64,000 nucleotides of DNA. Origin: Bremerella sp. P1. Lineage in GTDB: Bacteria > Planctomycetota > Planctomycetia > Pirellulales > Pirellulaceae. The translations under genes and the position numbers were made by a program. The DNA lies in NCBI RefSeq assembly GCF_028748185.1, contig NZ_CP118164.1, forward strand, positions 2,914,001 through 2,978,000, read 5' to 3'. Under the pieces are notes generated by a model. That model searched no databases. It worked only from the letters and a program-made list of their open reading frames with translations, and was not told the DNA's origin. Below are positions 34,514-44,066 of this stretch, in pieces (position 1 is the first letter of the stretch; each line of letters begins with the position of its first letter).

Positions 34514-36580
34514 GTGGCCGACAACAAGAATAACCTCGTCTATGGATGGGTACTCCCGCTAGCTGTGTTGTGGAGCGCCTTTCTGCTATTTCAGGTGCAG
34601 CCCCTGATCAGCAAGACGATTCTTCCCTGGTTCGGCGGAAGTCCGACCGTGTGGACGACCTGTATGTTGTTTTTCCAGGTCGTTCTCTTTGCAGGCTACC
34701 TGTATGCCCACTTGCTGGCGACCTACGTACCGAAACGATGGCAAGGGATCATACACGCAGGCCTGATGGTCGCGGCCCTCTTGCTGATGCCGATTTCTCC
34801 GGGCGAAAACTGGAAGCCGTCCCCTGACGTCTGGCCGCCTGGGTATATTTTGCTGCTGTTGGTCACACACCTAGGACTTCCCTATTTCCTTTTGGCTGCC
34901 AATGGTCCGTTGCTGCAGCATTGGTTCAGCCAATTGGCCCCAGGCAAAACTCCCTACCGGCTTTATGCGTTGTCGAATATCGGTTCTCTCGCTGCTCTGC
35001 TGACCTATCCCTTCCTGGTCGAACCTAACTGGACACTACCGACCCAATCGGGAGCGTGGAGCTGGGGATACGCCGGGTTTGCGTTACTGCTGATTCCGAT
35101 CGCCGTCGCCATTGTCCGTAACCAACGCGATCCTCAAGAAGCTGTTGAATCAACCGAACAGTCCACTGATGAAGCCGTACCAGGCTGGAAAACCCTCGCG
35201 GCGTGGTTGACTTTGCCGGCGTTTGCCTGCGTGATGCTGTTGGCCACAACCAATCATGTCTGCCAGGACATGGCGGTGGTTCCATTCTTATGGGTCGTCC
35301 CTTTGAGTCTCTACCTGTTGACGTTCATTCTTTGCTTCGATGGCGAAGGTTGGTATCGACGTAGTTGGTTGGGGTGGATGGCAATAGGCAGCATCGTGTC
35401 GATCAGTCTGTTGGAACTGTTGGGCGGCATGCTCGACATTGGTTGGGTTGCTGTTTCCTATTTCGGAGCATTGTTCTTCGTCTGCATGATCTGCCACGGG
35501 GAACTCGTTCGTCTGAAGCCGGCAACGCGACATTTGACGCTCTACTATCTCATGATTTCCGGTGGTGGGGCCTTGGGTGGAATGTTCGTTTCGCTCGTCT
35601 GCCCCCTCATCTTTTCGCAATACTATGAAATGCCACTCAGCTTGATCGTGGCCTTTGGCTTGGCATTGTTCGTTACGGTTAGTTCGCTGGAAAAGCGTTT
35701 TGGATCGATTCCCCTCTGGTCGATGGGAGTTCTGTTCTTTGGAATGCTGGCGATGCTGTCCGGGCAACTTCGGTCGTTTCAGTCGCATTACCTTGAGTCG
35801 CAGCGGAACTTTTACGGCGTGCTCAGCATTGGCCAGGTTCCGACAAACGATGGCGAGTCGATTTTGGCGATGTATCACGGTCGCATCATGCACGGTTTTC
35901 AATACCAAGCGGATGCCAAGCGTCAGGTGCCTACGTCGTACTATGCCCGCAACACGGGTGTCGGTCTGACGTTGGCTCGTTTGCCCAAGCAGAGCGGAAA
36001 ACGGGTCGGCGTAGTCGGTCTCGGAGCCGGGACATTGGCGGCCTATGGTAACGAAGGTGACTACTATCGCTTCTACGAGATCAATGACGATGTCATTGAG
36101 ATGGCAAAGGAGAACTTCACCTTCCTGCAGGACAGCAAGGCCGAACATGAGATGGTGCTTGGCGATGCCCGGTTGTCACTGGAACGCGAGCCTGACCAGC
36201 AGTTCGACCTGTTGGTGCTCGACGCATTTAGTGGCGATGCCATTCCAACTCACCTACTGACGCGGGAAGCCTTTCGGATCTATCAGCGGCACCTGGCCGA
36301 AGGTGGCGTCTTGGCGATTCACGTGAGCAACAAGCATCTAGACTTGCGGCCGGTCGTGCTGGGAACATGCGATGAATTTGACTTAGAAACGCTTTACATT
36401 ACAACCACGCCAGATGCCGCCACGCATCAGACCGGTTCGCAGTGGATTATCGCTTCTAAGAACCGTCAATTCCTGTCGGACGATACGATGCAGTCCGCAG
36501 CAGCGCATTTGGGGCCGCACATGGTTTACGCCAAGCCCTGGACCGATAACTTCAGCAATCTTCTTGAAGTTTTGAAGTAG
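34514..36580 (+). CDS. Membrane protein fused to a spermidine-synthase-like domain
   Basis: A 688-residue protein from a GTG at 34514. The N-terminal two-thirds form a polytopic domain with about ten hydrophobic segments, starting WVLPLAVLWSAFLLFQVQPL, similar to the membrane part of fused MFS/spermidine synthases. The C-terminal part (about residues 490-685) has the SAM-type motif VGVVGLGAGTLAAYG and the conserved LLVLDAFSGDAIPTHL of polyamine synthases. Proteins of this type are widespread and poorly studied; whether they make polyamines is unknown. It is probably transcribed alone. Confidence 0.85.
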   Translation: MADNKNNLVYGWVLPLAVLWSAFLLFQVQPLISKTILPWFGGSPTVWTTCMLFFQVVLFAGYLYAHLLATYVPKRWQGIIHAGLMVAALLLMPISPGENWKPSPDVWPPGYILLLLVTHLGLPYFLLAANGPLLQHWFSQLAPGKTPYRLYALSNIGSLAALLTYPFLVEPNWTLPTQSGAWSWGYAGFALLLIPIAVAIVRNQRDPQEAVESTEQSTDEAVPGWKTLAAWLTLPAFACVMLLATTNHVCQDMAVVPFLWVVPLSLYLLTFILCFDGEGWYRRSWLGWMAIGSIVSISLLELLGGMLDIGWVAVSYFGALFFVCMICHGELVRLKPATRHLTLYYLMISGGGALGGMFVSLVCPLIFSQYYEMPLSLIVAFGLALFVTVSSLEKRFGSIPLWSMGVLFFGMLAMLSGQLRSFQSHYLESQRNFYGVLSIGQVPTNDGESILAMYHGRIMHGFQYQADAKRQVPTSYYARNTGVGLTLARLPKQSGKRVGVVGLGAGTLAAYGNEGDYYRFYEINDDVIEMAKENFTFLQDSKAEHEMVLGDARLSLEREPDQQFDLLVLDAFSGDAIPTHLLTREAFRIYQRHLAEGGVLAIHVSNKHLDLRPVVLGTCDEFDLETLYITTTPDAATHQTGSQWIIASKNRQFLSDDTMQSAAAHLGPHMVYAKPWTDNFSNLLEVLK

Positions 36581-36589
36581 TGCCGCTGG

Positions 36590-37663
36590 CTACGTGACTT
36601 TGATGATGACCGCCGTCAGGTCATCATGCGCTTGGGCGGCAACCGCGAAATTACGCACCTCGATATCTAATCGTTTTACCATTTCCACGGCGGTCAGATC
36701 TCGGTGTGTCGCAATCAGATTGGCAATACGACGCGTGCCGAATTGCGTTCCATTCTTCCCCTCGGTCTCATGAATACCATCGGTACAGAGGACCAGGATT
36801 TGACCCGAAGTCAGAGGCTCTGGTTTAGGACACGGGAACTCGAAGTCGTCGACGACCCCTAGCGGTGGGCCGCTACGCTCCAGTTCTTCAAAGGAACCAT
36901 CGGCCTCGATGAGTAATCCGTTCTGGCCGGCGCCGAGATACTCGATGAATCGCTCCTTCAAGTTCAATCGAACAACAAGTGCCGTCATGAAGTCGCCGGC
37001 TTCCACGTCCTCGGCGATCGCATCGTTCCAAGTCTTGATGATCGGTTGGCATTGATTTCGTGTCTTCGCAATACCACGGAAATAGGCACGCGAAGTCGTC
37101 ATCAGCAAGGCCGGTCCGAGACCGTGACCGCAAACATCGGCTACGGTAACAATCAGAGTTTCATCGTCAGGTTGTACGAAATCGAAGTAGTCGCCACTGG
37201 TCCACTCGGCCGGTCGCGATAGAAACGCGATATCAAGCCCCGGAACATCGGGGGCCGACTTGGGAAGCAAGTTCGATTGAACACGCTGCGCCAGCATCAT
37301 CTCTTCACGGCTATGTTGTACTTCGAGATTCAACAACGCATTCTCACTCGCCAGTAACGCTCTGGCTGCTTCATTCTCTTTGAACAAAGGTTCGATCGTG
37401 GCAATGCCGGCAAAGAAAAGGATTGCCGTGAGCAGTGTGGCCAACGTTTGGACCCAAAGAGTTGGTTCCCAGATAATGTTGCCGGGTGGATGCTGAACCG
37501 TATCGACGATCCCGGCGCCAATCCAAAGAGTCATCAAGACGCCAGCCCCGGATATGAAGAGCCAAGCGTACCGACGTCGGTAGATTGTGTTCAGACGCAG
37601 TGCCATCAGGACTGCGACCAATTGAAACAGGGCCGCGAGTCCCAGAACTAAGGTGAATGCCAT
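36590..37663 (-). CDS. Membrane SpoIIE-type PP2C phosphatase
   Basis: A 357-residue protein with three or four N-terminal hydrophobic segments (about 1-95), a short linker helix with MMLAQRVQSNLLPKSAP typical of this family, and a PP2C-type SpoIIE domain at about 140-357. Metal-binding and catalytic motifs are seen: SGDYFDF, VADVCGHGLGPALLM, GDFMTALVV, LGAGQNG, LCTDGIHE and the end AHDDLTAVIIKV. Such phosphatases reverse phosphorylation of anti-anti-sigma proteins in partner-switching. A histidine kinase gene lies 99 bases upstream on the same strand, but no STAS or RsbW gene is seen here. Confidence 0.9.
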   Translation of the reverse strand: MAFTLVLGLAALFQLVAVLMALRLNTIYRRRYAWLFISGAGVLMTLWIGAGIVDTVQHPPGNIIWEPTLWVQTLATLLTAILFFAGIATIEPLFKENEAARALLASENALLNLEVQHSREEMMLAQRVQSNLLPKSAPDVPGLDIAFLSRPAEWTSGDYFDFVQPDDETLIVTVADVCGHGLGPALLMTTSRAYFRGIAKTRNQCQPIIKTWNDAIAEDVEAGDFMTALVVRLNLKERFIEYLGAGQNGLLIEADGSFEELERSGPPLGVVDDFEFPCPKPEPLTSGQILVLCTDGIHETEGKNGTQFGTRRIANLIATHRDLTAVEMVKRLDIEVRNFAVAAQAHDDLTAVIIKVT

Positions 37664-37762
37664 GTTGCTGCCGTTACAATTCGCTCTGGCGACTTTTGCG
37701 TTTGCCAGTTATTAGGGATTGTTGAGCATTGCTCGACATGCGGCAATGAGCTTCACGATTTC

Positions 37763-38509
37763 TTAATCGTTTATTGCATCGCTCGGAATGCGAAGCTCGA
37801 TCTTGGTTCCACGCTCGAGAGCACTATCGATGGTGAGTTTCCCTTCCAGCAAATCGGCTTTTTGCTTCAGGCCGATCAGGCCATGACTGGTCAATTCGAT
37901 CGACTCGACATCGAAGCCCAGGCCGTCATCTTTCACACAAGCAACAAGGTCCTGTCCTTGCCGCGTAAGCGAAACGTTAATTGCTTGGGCTTCACTGTGC
38001 TTTCGTGCGTTGGTAATGGACTCTTGGAAGAAACGAAACAGGCACGATCGCTGCCACGGAGCAAGACGCGGCAGATCCTTATCGACTTTGACATCGATCT
38101 GAGCGGCGGAAAGCGATGGAAGCTTGATGAAGTCGAGCAGAGCAGCCTCTATCCCTTCCTCATCGAGTCGCTTCGGGTTGAGCCCTTGGATCAGTCGTCG
38201 TGATTCGGCGAGGGCTTCTTCGAGTATCGCGCGGCACCTATCTAGCGAGGTTGTATCGGGCTTCTCCTTCTCGTACGACTCTAGGAAGAGCAACGCTGCT
38301 GTGATCTGCTGGGTGAGGCCATCGTGAATCTCGAACCCAATCGATTGTCGCCAGCGCTCCAGGTGGTCGATGTAACGCCACAAATTAGCCTGGGCTTCCT
38401 GGCTTAAGGGTGGTAGCTTGGACGCGTCGACAAGATCAGGGGCAGTGGAATGAGCCCCGGTAGCGTCGTCCGATGACGGTGTCGGGTTGGAAAGGAAATG
38501 GGAACTCAT
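37763..38509 (-). CDS. Soluble sensor histidine kinase, NarX/LiaS-like group
   Basis: A 248-residue protein from the ATG at 38509; a start at 38587 adds 26 residues with no domain. The phosphoacceptor is His62 in GFEIHDGLTQQIT, in a HisKA_3-type dimerisation helix. The HATPase part has the N box FFQESITNARKHSEA, CVKDDGLGFD and HGLIGLKQKADLLEGK. There is no signal or membrane segment, so the input is cytoplasmic or comes through another protein. Partners of such kinases are NarL-type regulators, but none is adjacent. It may act with the SpoIIE-type phosphatase just downstream, which is inference. Confidence 0.88.
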   Translation of the reverse strand: MSSHFLSNPTPSSDDATGAHSTAPDLVDASKLPPLSQEAQANLWRYIDHLERWRQSIGFEIHDGLTQQITAALLFLESYEKEKPDTTSLDRCRAILEEALAESRRLIQGLNPKRLDEEGIEAALLDFIKLPSLSAAQIDVKVDKDLPRLAPWQRSCLFRFFQESITNARKHSEAQAINVSLTRQGQDLVACVKDDGLGFDVESIELTSHGLIGLKQKADLLEGKLTIDSALERGTKIELRIPSDAIND

Positions 38510-38699
38510 GGTTCGCGTCCGTGATCCGCGGAAATGATTCGATAACGTGTGTCTCCGTATGGCTCGGAAACTGAGCGCCCCTTCCACTTGTTATCATACC
38601 CCGCGCGGGTGGTTAAACCAGCGCGTTTTTATCCAAATGGATGCAATAACAGGGAATGGGGACGAAATTCCTCGCCTTTGAACACTAGGAAAGAAATTT

Positions 38700-39185
38700 A
38701 TGGAAGCATCGCAAGCCGTCCAAGCCCTGGGAGCAACCAATTCAGAAGAACGTCAGAAAGCCGCAGAGGCTTGTGCCAAGGATCCGAGCCTCGCGATGGC
38801 CGCGATCGTGCCGCTTTGCCGCTGCTGTAGCGATAGCGATGATCAAGTCAGCCAATGGAGTCAAGCAGCACTGGAAGAACTGGGGCCTCCGGCAGCGGAT
38901 GAGCTCGACGCGCTCGTTGAACTCACCACTTCCGCCGAATCGACTGCCTACTGGGCCGTGACGCTGATCGGACGACTTGAAGCCAAGGCCGCCCCGGCAG
39001 CTGGGAATCTGGCGGAACTGATCGAGAAAGAGGATACGCCTGTTGAAGTCCGCAATCGTAGCATCTGGGCGATCGGTCAAATCGGAGCGGCGGACGAAGC
39101 GATCAAGGCTACTCTTGAGAAAGCTGCTCAAAGCGAGAATCCTCGAACGGCTCGTCTGGCCTCTAAGGCATTGGGCAAGTTATAG
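38700..39185 (+). CDS. HEAT-repeat-like helical protein
   Basis: A 161-residue protein of repeating helical pairs, seen as LCRCCSDSDDQVSQWSQAALEELG, AKAAPAAGNLAELIEKED and VRNRSIWAIGQIGAADEAIKATLEKAA, consistent with HEAT-like repeats. It starts at the ATG at 38700. There is no signal peptide. Such proteins act as binding scaffolds; no partner can be named. Confidence 0.75.
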   Translation: MEASQAVQALGATNSEERQKAAEACAKDPSLAMAAIVPLCRCCSDSDDQVSQWSQAALEELGPPAADELDALVELTTSAESTAYWAVTLIGRLEAKAAPAAGNLAELIEKEDTPVEVRNRSIWAIGQIGAADEAIKATLEKAAQSENPRTARLASKALGKL

Positions 39186-39380
39186 GGCACTATTACGTGC
39201 TATCAATGCGCGCACGAATTTATTTTCAACGCTCGCCCTCTTTTCTGCTTTCTTGCCAGCGACTGACCTGGAAGTGGGCACCCCCTTTCGGTAAGGTTGC
39301 CCCGCTTGTAATAGGTGCCTTGCTATGGATGGCGTGGTACCTGCTGCTCGTCGAAACCGCACATGGCAAGGAGGCTTCAA

Positions 39381-40322
39381 GTGCGTGCTCTTATTCTTTC
39401 ATCGCTTGCGTTTATTGTTGGTCTTGTTGCAGCTACCGGCTGTAATGTCGAGCAAGTTCTCGAACAACTGCCTGACGGTGTGCAAACGACCGCATCGAAT
39501 CCGCAGCCGGGAGAATCGATTCGGCTTGCCAGCTTCAATATTCAAGTCTTCGGGCAATCGAAGATTGATAAGCCGGATGTCATGAAGGTGTTGACTCAAG
39601 TGGTCAAATCGTTCGACATCGTGGCGGTCCAAGAGCTTCGCAGTAAAGAGCAAGACGTTATTCCGCGATGGCTGGATATGATCAACGCTGATGGCTCGAA
39701 ATGGGCCTCGTTGGTAGGGCCTCGCCTGGGCCGCACATCGAGCACCGAGCAGTACGTCTTCTTGTACAACACAGCCAAAATTGAGTTCATCGAGCGAAGC
39801 GACTTTACGATCAACGATCCGCACGACTTGCTTCACCGTGAGCCGTACGTCGCCTCGTTTCGTACCCGCGTCAGCCCTGGCGTCCAGCCATTCAGCTTCA
39901 CGTTGATCAACATCCACACCGATCCGGACGAAGTTCCCGAAGAAATGGATGCCCTAGGCGAGGTCTACGAGGTCGTCCGCGCCGCCAATCCAAATGAAGA
40001 CGATGTCATCTTGCTGGGTGACTTGAATACCGACTACACCAAGATGGGAATGCTGGGACAAATTCCAGGCATTTTCGCCACGGTTCAAGGGACCCCCACG
40101 AATACTCGCAAGAGCAAGAGCTACGACAACATCGTCTTCGATCAACGCCGCACGACCGAATTCGCCGGACAGGCAGGCGTGTTGGATCTGATGGCCGCGT
40201 TTAAGATGACCGAAGATCAGGCGCTCGAAGTTTCCGATCACTTGCCGGTCTGGGCGACCTTCTCCACGGCAGAAGCTGGTGGTGGATCGCTGGCTTCCGC
40301 ACCTGCGGGGACAACTCGATAA
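39381..40322 (+). CDS. Endonuclease/exonuclease/phosphatase-family lipoprotein (DNase I-like)
   Basis: A 313-residue protein from a GTG at 39381, preceded by a perfect AAGGAGG six bases upstream; longer frames to 39315 or 39363 lack such a site. The N-terminus has a hydrophobic signal ending AATGC, a plausible lipobox. The DNase I-like fold motifs are all present: SFNIQVFG, IVAVQEL, TLINIHTDPDE, ILLGDLNTDY, YDNIVFD and SDHLPVW. It could cleave nucleic acid or a phosphoester outside the cytoplasm. It is probably transcribed alone. Confidence 0.9.
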   Translation: MRALILSSLAFIVGLVAATGCNVEQVLEQLPDGVQTTASNPQPGESIRLASFNIQVFGQSKIDKPDVMKVLTQVVKSFDIVAVQELRSKEQDVIPRWLDMINADGSKWASLVGPRLGRTSSTEQYVFLYNTAKIEFIERSDFTINDPHDLLHREPYVASFRTRVSPGVQPFSFTLINIHTDPDEVPEEMDALGEVYEVVRAANPNEDDVILLGDLNTDYTKMGMLGQIPGIFATVQGTPTNTRKSKSYDNIVFDQRRTTEFAGQAGVLDLMAAFKMTEDQALEVSDHLPVWATFSTAEAGGGSLASAPAGTTR

Positions 40323-40340
40323 GCGTCACTCCGCCGGCGG

Positions 40341-40826
40341 TTACGGATCGTACTCGTGCATCGCGTGAAACTGCTTGGGTGGCTCGTAAGGCCGTAGATC
40401 TTTGGCCAGGTAGGCGTTCTGGCTTTTGAGATCACCGCGGATGAGATAATACTGCGGTTCCTGATGATAGTCACTCCAGCGAATCGCATAGATCGTACCG
40501 GTGGTGATCTTCTCGACATCGAACTGATGGGCCAGTTCGACGATCTCGCCCATTTTGTATTTTGGCTCGGGGACTTCTTCCATCATCACCGGGTGGATCT
40601 TCATCTGAACGTCGCCGTAGCTGATCAGGTAAAAGTCGTCGTCCGTCGCTTCCCGGCGAAAGATGAGATCGCTCGGTATCAACCCTTCTGCTTTGTGGCG
40701 ATCCTGGGGAAAGATCCAGCCATCGCCATCTTCTGGCCAACGGGGAAACATGACCCAGGTCACTGGCGGCTTAACGGGAAAAGCTTCGCTGTTCTGGATG
40801 GGAATTGAATCGTCCGTGGGTGCCAT
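40341..40826 (-). CDS. Soluble protein of unknown family
   Basis: A 161-residue protein with strand-rich sequence and no signal. Recognisable features are the PVTWVMFPRWPEDGDGWIFP segment and LIFRREATDDDFYLISYGD, but I cannot assign a domain. The C-terminus ends in MHEYDP. It is convergent with the DNase I-like gene (18 bases between the stops). Confidence 0.55.
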   Translation of the reverse strand: MAPTDDSIPIQNSEAFPVKPPVTWVMFPRWPEDGDGWIFPQDRHKAEGLIPSDLIFRREATDDDFYLISYGDVQMKIHPVMMEEVPEPKYKMGEIVELAHQFDVEKITTGTIYAIRWSDYHQEPQYYLIRGDLKSQNAYLAKDLRPYEPPKQFHAMHEYDP

Positions 40827-40916
40827 GCCGGGTAGTTCTCGCGATGAAGTCTAATGAGTCGTTTAGGGGCTGACCACTTCTATTCTAGCGAACATTGGGC
40901 CCGACAAGAAACAACA

Positions 40917-40961
40917 CAAGGTGGTTGTCGCGAGGCCAAAACCTCAACGACAACCACCTTG
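40917..40961 (-). terminator. Long inverted repeat, terminator of the tad-like operon
   Basis: CAAGGTGGTTGTCG (40917-40930) and CGACAACCACCTTG (40948-40961) form a perfect 14-bp stem with an inner GAGG/CCTC hairpin. It lies just after the end of the TadG-like gene on the minus strand. Confidence 0.75.
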
Positions 40962-40988
40962 CAGGACACGTCGTGGTGTGTCTCGCGT

Positions 40989-42863
40989 TTACTCTTCGGC
41001 CTGGCTCAGGTCGTAAACCAGTTGCGGCGGCGGAACCTTCGCGGCAATTTGTTGAAATGCAGAAAGCATCTGAGCTTCCAGTTCGGCAATCGTCGAGCCG
41101 CCTGGCACGCTGATATGGATACCGCCACACGCATTCGCGATGGCCGACATCACTTGACGGTCAGCATTGGCACCCACGCTCATTGTGTGAATCGTCACAC
41201 CGCGATTGTGGGCCTGGACCGCCTCCCAGATGGCATATTGTTTCGAGCGATCGTTGGTCGTGTAGTCCGCGTCGCCGTCCCCATCGAAGTCGGTGTAGTC
41301 AGCCCAATTCCAGTCGTAAGGCAAGCTCCAGCCGCTCTTGTAGCGGTTGGCATTACCATCGGTCATCAGCACGATCGTTGGGCGAGCACCATGACGCGAA
41401 TGAGCTTGAAGCAATTCGTCCGCTTCATCCACCCCAAAACCCATCGCTGTGAAGCTACCGTAGTGACCGGCCTGCTTGTGGCGCTGAATCGTGTCGAGCG
41501 AATCGTAATCGTTCGAGATAAGATTGCCGTCTAAACTGGCGTAGGCGTCACCATCACTCAGGGTATGCTCAACACGCGAGGCTTCATCGTAGGAGACAAT
41601 GCCCACTTCGTCGCCGAAATCGAGATCTTGCAGGAAGTCGAGGAACAGGGAGAAACCGTTCTTCACCGCATGGAATGGATAATGGGGTGCTTTCCAGAGA
41701 TCTTCCGTTTCAGACTTGTGGTAGCGGTTAGACAGCAAGTAGTCGACAAAGTTTTGCTTGCCGTACTTCTGACGGTTACCACTATTGCTGGCAATTCGGT
41801 CTCGGCTGTAGTTGATAAACTCGTCCCAACTACCACGACTGTAAGGGTAGTTGATGCCGTCCAGTCCAAAAGCTTCTTTGACCGCTTGGTTAGTGTCACG
41901 GAAGCGTTCCCCATACCCAGGTCCATCACCACTCGCGTTCGTGCCGGACTTCACCCAGCAGCCGATGATCTTGCGGCCGTTGTAACTACCTGGGCCACGG
42001 AAACTCTTGGTTCTGCCCGAGAGATTGTCGTACTTGTAGTGATAGCCATTTTCGAATTCGAGAACGACGTTGGAGAGGTCCTTTGTAGATTCCACATAGA
42101 TTTCCCGGTCTTTGAAGGTCACCGTGATCTGTGGCTTACTCGGATTTGCGGGAGGCTGTCCGACGATCGTCAAATACTGCTGATCGAACGATAGGTCGCC
42201 CACATTCGGATTCATCGAATTAAAGATATCGACCATGTTGGCTTCGATGTTGTCTTGCCCCAGGCGGCCGATCGACGTGTAACGGCTGTCGTCGTTCATC
42301 GAACCCGAAAAGTCGAGCACGACGACCATGTCGCGAGCTTCGACAAATGCAATGGCTTCAGCCTGAAGGTCAATGGTCGGCGTGCCCACGGCCCAGCCGA
42401 ATGCCAGCGGCACCTTGCTGTCGCGGGCACTCATGTCTTCCTGGTCGCGGCGAGCCACGACCTTGACCACGTTGTAGGGCCCTTCATTCCAGGCAATTTC
42501 CCACTTGCCGGTCCCTTCGTTGTAAGTTCGCTTGCCGAAGATCACGTCCTTCGACGAATCAACGTAGACACCGTTGCGGTCGGCAACATCGGCAGCCATT
42601 TCGCGAGCATGTTCCAGCGAGATCGAGTTGGGGTCCCCGCCTTCGCTTGCACCTTGAATGGCGGACGTGATCTCTTGCGAGGCCGCCAATGCTGAGGCAT
42701 CCACTGCGTTCTGCAGGCGAGTCTGTTCCATCGCAATCAGCCCGGAATCGATACCGAGCGAGAGGAACGCGAACAGGACGATCATCACAAACGCCGCAAG
42801 CACGATGAACACGCCGCGTCGGTTGCGTCGCTGAGTCGTCAGTGGAATGTTTTTGCTGGCCAT
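40989..42863 (-). CDS. TadG-like protein with von Willebrand factor A domain
   Basis: A 624-residue protein from the ATG at 42863; the frame extends to 42914 with weaker composition. The N-terminus is the TadE/TadG type: RRNRRGVFIVLAAFVMIVLF, a basic stretch then one membrane helix, with pseudopilin-like segment MEQTRLQNAVDASALAASQE. From about residue 178 a vWA domain begins with the metal site DFSGSM (Asp184, Ser186, Ser188) and later VLMTDGNAN; the domain is interrupted by an insertion of over 200 residues between the two motifs. Two TadE-like genes precede it on the same strand. The protein is probably surface-exposed, perhaps in adhesion or pilus assembly. Confidence 0.87.
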   Translation of the reverse strand: MASKNIPLTTQRRNRRGVFIVLAAFVMIVLFAFLSLGIDSGLIAMEQTRLQNAVDASALAASQEITSAIQGASEGGDPNSISLEHAREMAADVADRNGVYVDSSKDVIFGKRTYNEGTGKWEIAWNEGPYNVVKVVARRDQEDMSARDSKVPLAFGWAVGTPTIDLQAEAIAFVEARDMVVVLDFSGSMNDDSRYTSIGRLGQDNIEANMVDIFNSMNPNVGDLSFDQQYLTIVGQPPANPSKPQITVTFKDREIYVESTKDLSNVVLEFENGYHYKYDNLSGRTKSFRGPGSYNGRKIIGCWVKSGTNASGDGPGYGERFRDTNQAVKEAFGLDGINYPYSRGSWDEFINYSRDRIASNSGNRQKYGKQNFVDYLLSNRYHKSETEDLWKAPHYPFHAVKNGFSLFLDFLQDLDFGDEVGIVSYDEASRVEHTLSDGDAYASLDGNLISNDYDSLDTIQRHKQAGHYGSFTAMGFGVDEADELLQAHSRHGARPTIVLMTDGNANRYKSGWSLPYDWNWADYTDFDGDGDADYTTNDRSKQYAIWEAVQAHNRGVTIHTMSVGANADRQVMSAIANACGGIHISVPGGSTIAELEAQMLSAFQQIAAKVPPPQLVYDLSQAEE

Positions 42864-42958
42864 GGATCTGTCTCTTTCTGTACCTGCGAGGAATTGCTGC
42901 CGGTTGCGTGCCAACCGCAGGTACCAAAAAGGGTAAAACTAAGACGATAAGAGGTGGA

Positions 42959-43441
42959 CTACTGTACGATCGTCGACTTGGTATTTCGGAAAATAACAGC
43001 GGTCGAGAGGTCATAGTCCAAGTTGTCAGGTACCGGCATGGCAGCTACTTGCGAAACGGGTAGTGCGATGCGTACCTGAAATAAGTCGAGATCGTTATTG
43101 GGATCGTCTAAGTTGAAAGCTTCTCCCGGTTGTCCGGCAGGTTCGATATAGATTTGAAGCTTCTCTGGATCGTATCCGGAAGCTTCCAGACTGTTGCGAA
43201 TGTCTGAGATGATCTTGTCATTTGTCTTAGTGCCACTTGCCACCCAGTCGGCTCGATCCATCGCACCCAGGCGAGCTCCGTCGCGAGCGACTTGTGCCAG
43301 TTGCCCATAGGTTTCAAACATTCGGCTGGCTTCCAGCATCCCTAAGATAAGCGTCAAGAAGACCGGCGCGATCACGGCAAATTCCACCGTTGCCGTCGCG
43401 CGACGGTTATTCACTGCGCGTCGTCGATGAAAAAGGTTCAT
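42959..43441 (-). CDS. TadE-like pseudopilin protein
   Basis: A 160-residue protein. The N-terminus has NNRRATATVEFAVIAPVFLTLILGMLEASRMFETY, the hallmark of TadE-like proteins: a Glu five residues after the cleavage-like ATATVEF and a long hydrophobic helix. The rest is soluble. It lies 95 bases upstream of the vWA protein and 115 bases downstream of another TadE-like gene. No pilus ATPase, prepilin peptidase or secretin is present in the window. Confidence 0.85.
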   Translation of the reverse strand: MNLFHRRRAVNNRRATATVEFAVIAPVFLTLILGMLEASRMFETYGQLAQVARDGARLGAMDRADWVASGTKTNDKIISDIRNSLEASGYDPEKLQIYIEPAGQPGEAFNLDDPNNDLDLFQVRIALPVSQVAAMPVPDNLDYDLSTAVIFRNTKSTIVQ

Positions 43442-43556
43442 GGCGTTTCAATGGGAAAAGGATTTTATAAAGCACTACGGTGCGTAAGTTGTTTTTTGGG
43501 GCCTCTCGACACAAACGGTTGAGAGGACCAAATTGGCTGCCAAAGGCGAAACTTCG

Positions 43557-44066
43557 TTACTCGTGTCGTGTAAACGTTTCACCGCTGAGCAATACGCTCC
43601 CTAGCCACGGCTGTGGGATAAGAGATACGTTGCCATAAGGTATCGAGGCACGAACCATGAACAGCTGCCGCGGTTCGGCGTCTTCGAGTTCAATATCAGG
43701 CATGGCCTGGAAGTCTTCGGAAGATGTTGGGGCATCACCGCCGTTGTCAAATTGGCTGGCGTCTTTAATCTGGATCGTGACCATCGAGGGGGCGACAGCC
43801 CCGCCCATGCGCTCACGAGCGTACTGCTCGACTTCCGCGGTGGTTGCTCCGGTAGCCGAGCCCCAGCGGGCCGCGGTACGCGTCGCATTTTTCAGAACGT
43901 TATTGATCATCGTGGCATGGCCGAATTCGATGATCGCAAAGACGAACATGAAGAAGATGGGCATTACGAGTGCGGTTTCCACAATCGTAGCGCCAGACCT
44001 CTTCCCACTTTGGTTGTGCGAAGAAAGAAATGCAGGGCGCGTATTGCGACGCTTTCGCCACATGGC
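43557..44066 (-). CDS. TadE-like pseudopilin protein
   Basis: A 169-residue protein from the ATG at 44066, with AGAGG upstream; a TTG at 44147 is less likely. The motif KRSGATIVETALVMPIFFMFVFAIIEFGHA is a typical TadE N-terminus with the pseudopilin Glu. The remaining part is soluble and strand-rich. It is the first gene of the three-gene TadE-TadE-TadG group. Confidence 0.85.
   Translation of the reverse strand, partial: AMWRKRRNTRPAFLSSHNQSGKRSGATIVETALVMPIFFMFVFAIIEFGHATMINNVLKNATRTAARWGSATGATTAEVEQYARERMGGAVAPSMVTIQIKDASQFDNGGDAPTSSEDFQAMPDIELEDAEPRQLFMVRASIPYGNVSLIPQPWLGSVLLSGETFTRHE

Noticed and set aside
35288-36148. A 286-codon minus-strand frame opposite the spermidine-synthase-like gene
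   Set aside because: The opposite strand encodes a polytopic membrane domain with clear motifs; the antisense frame has no features.
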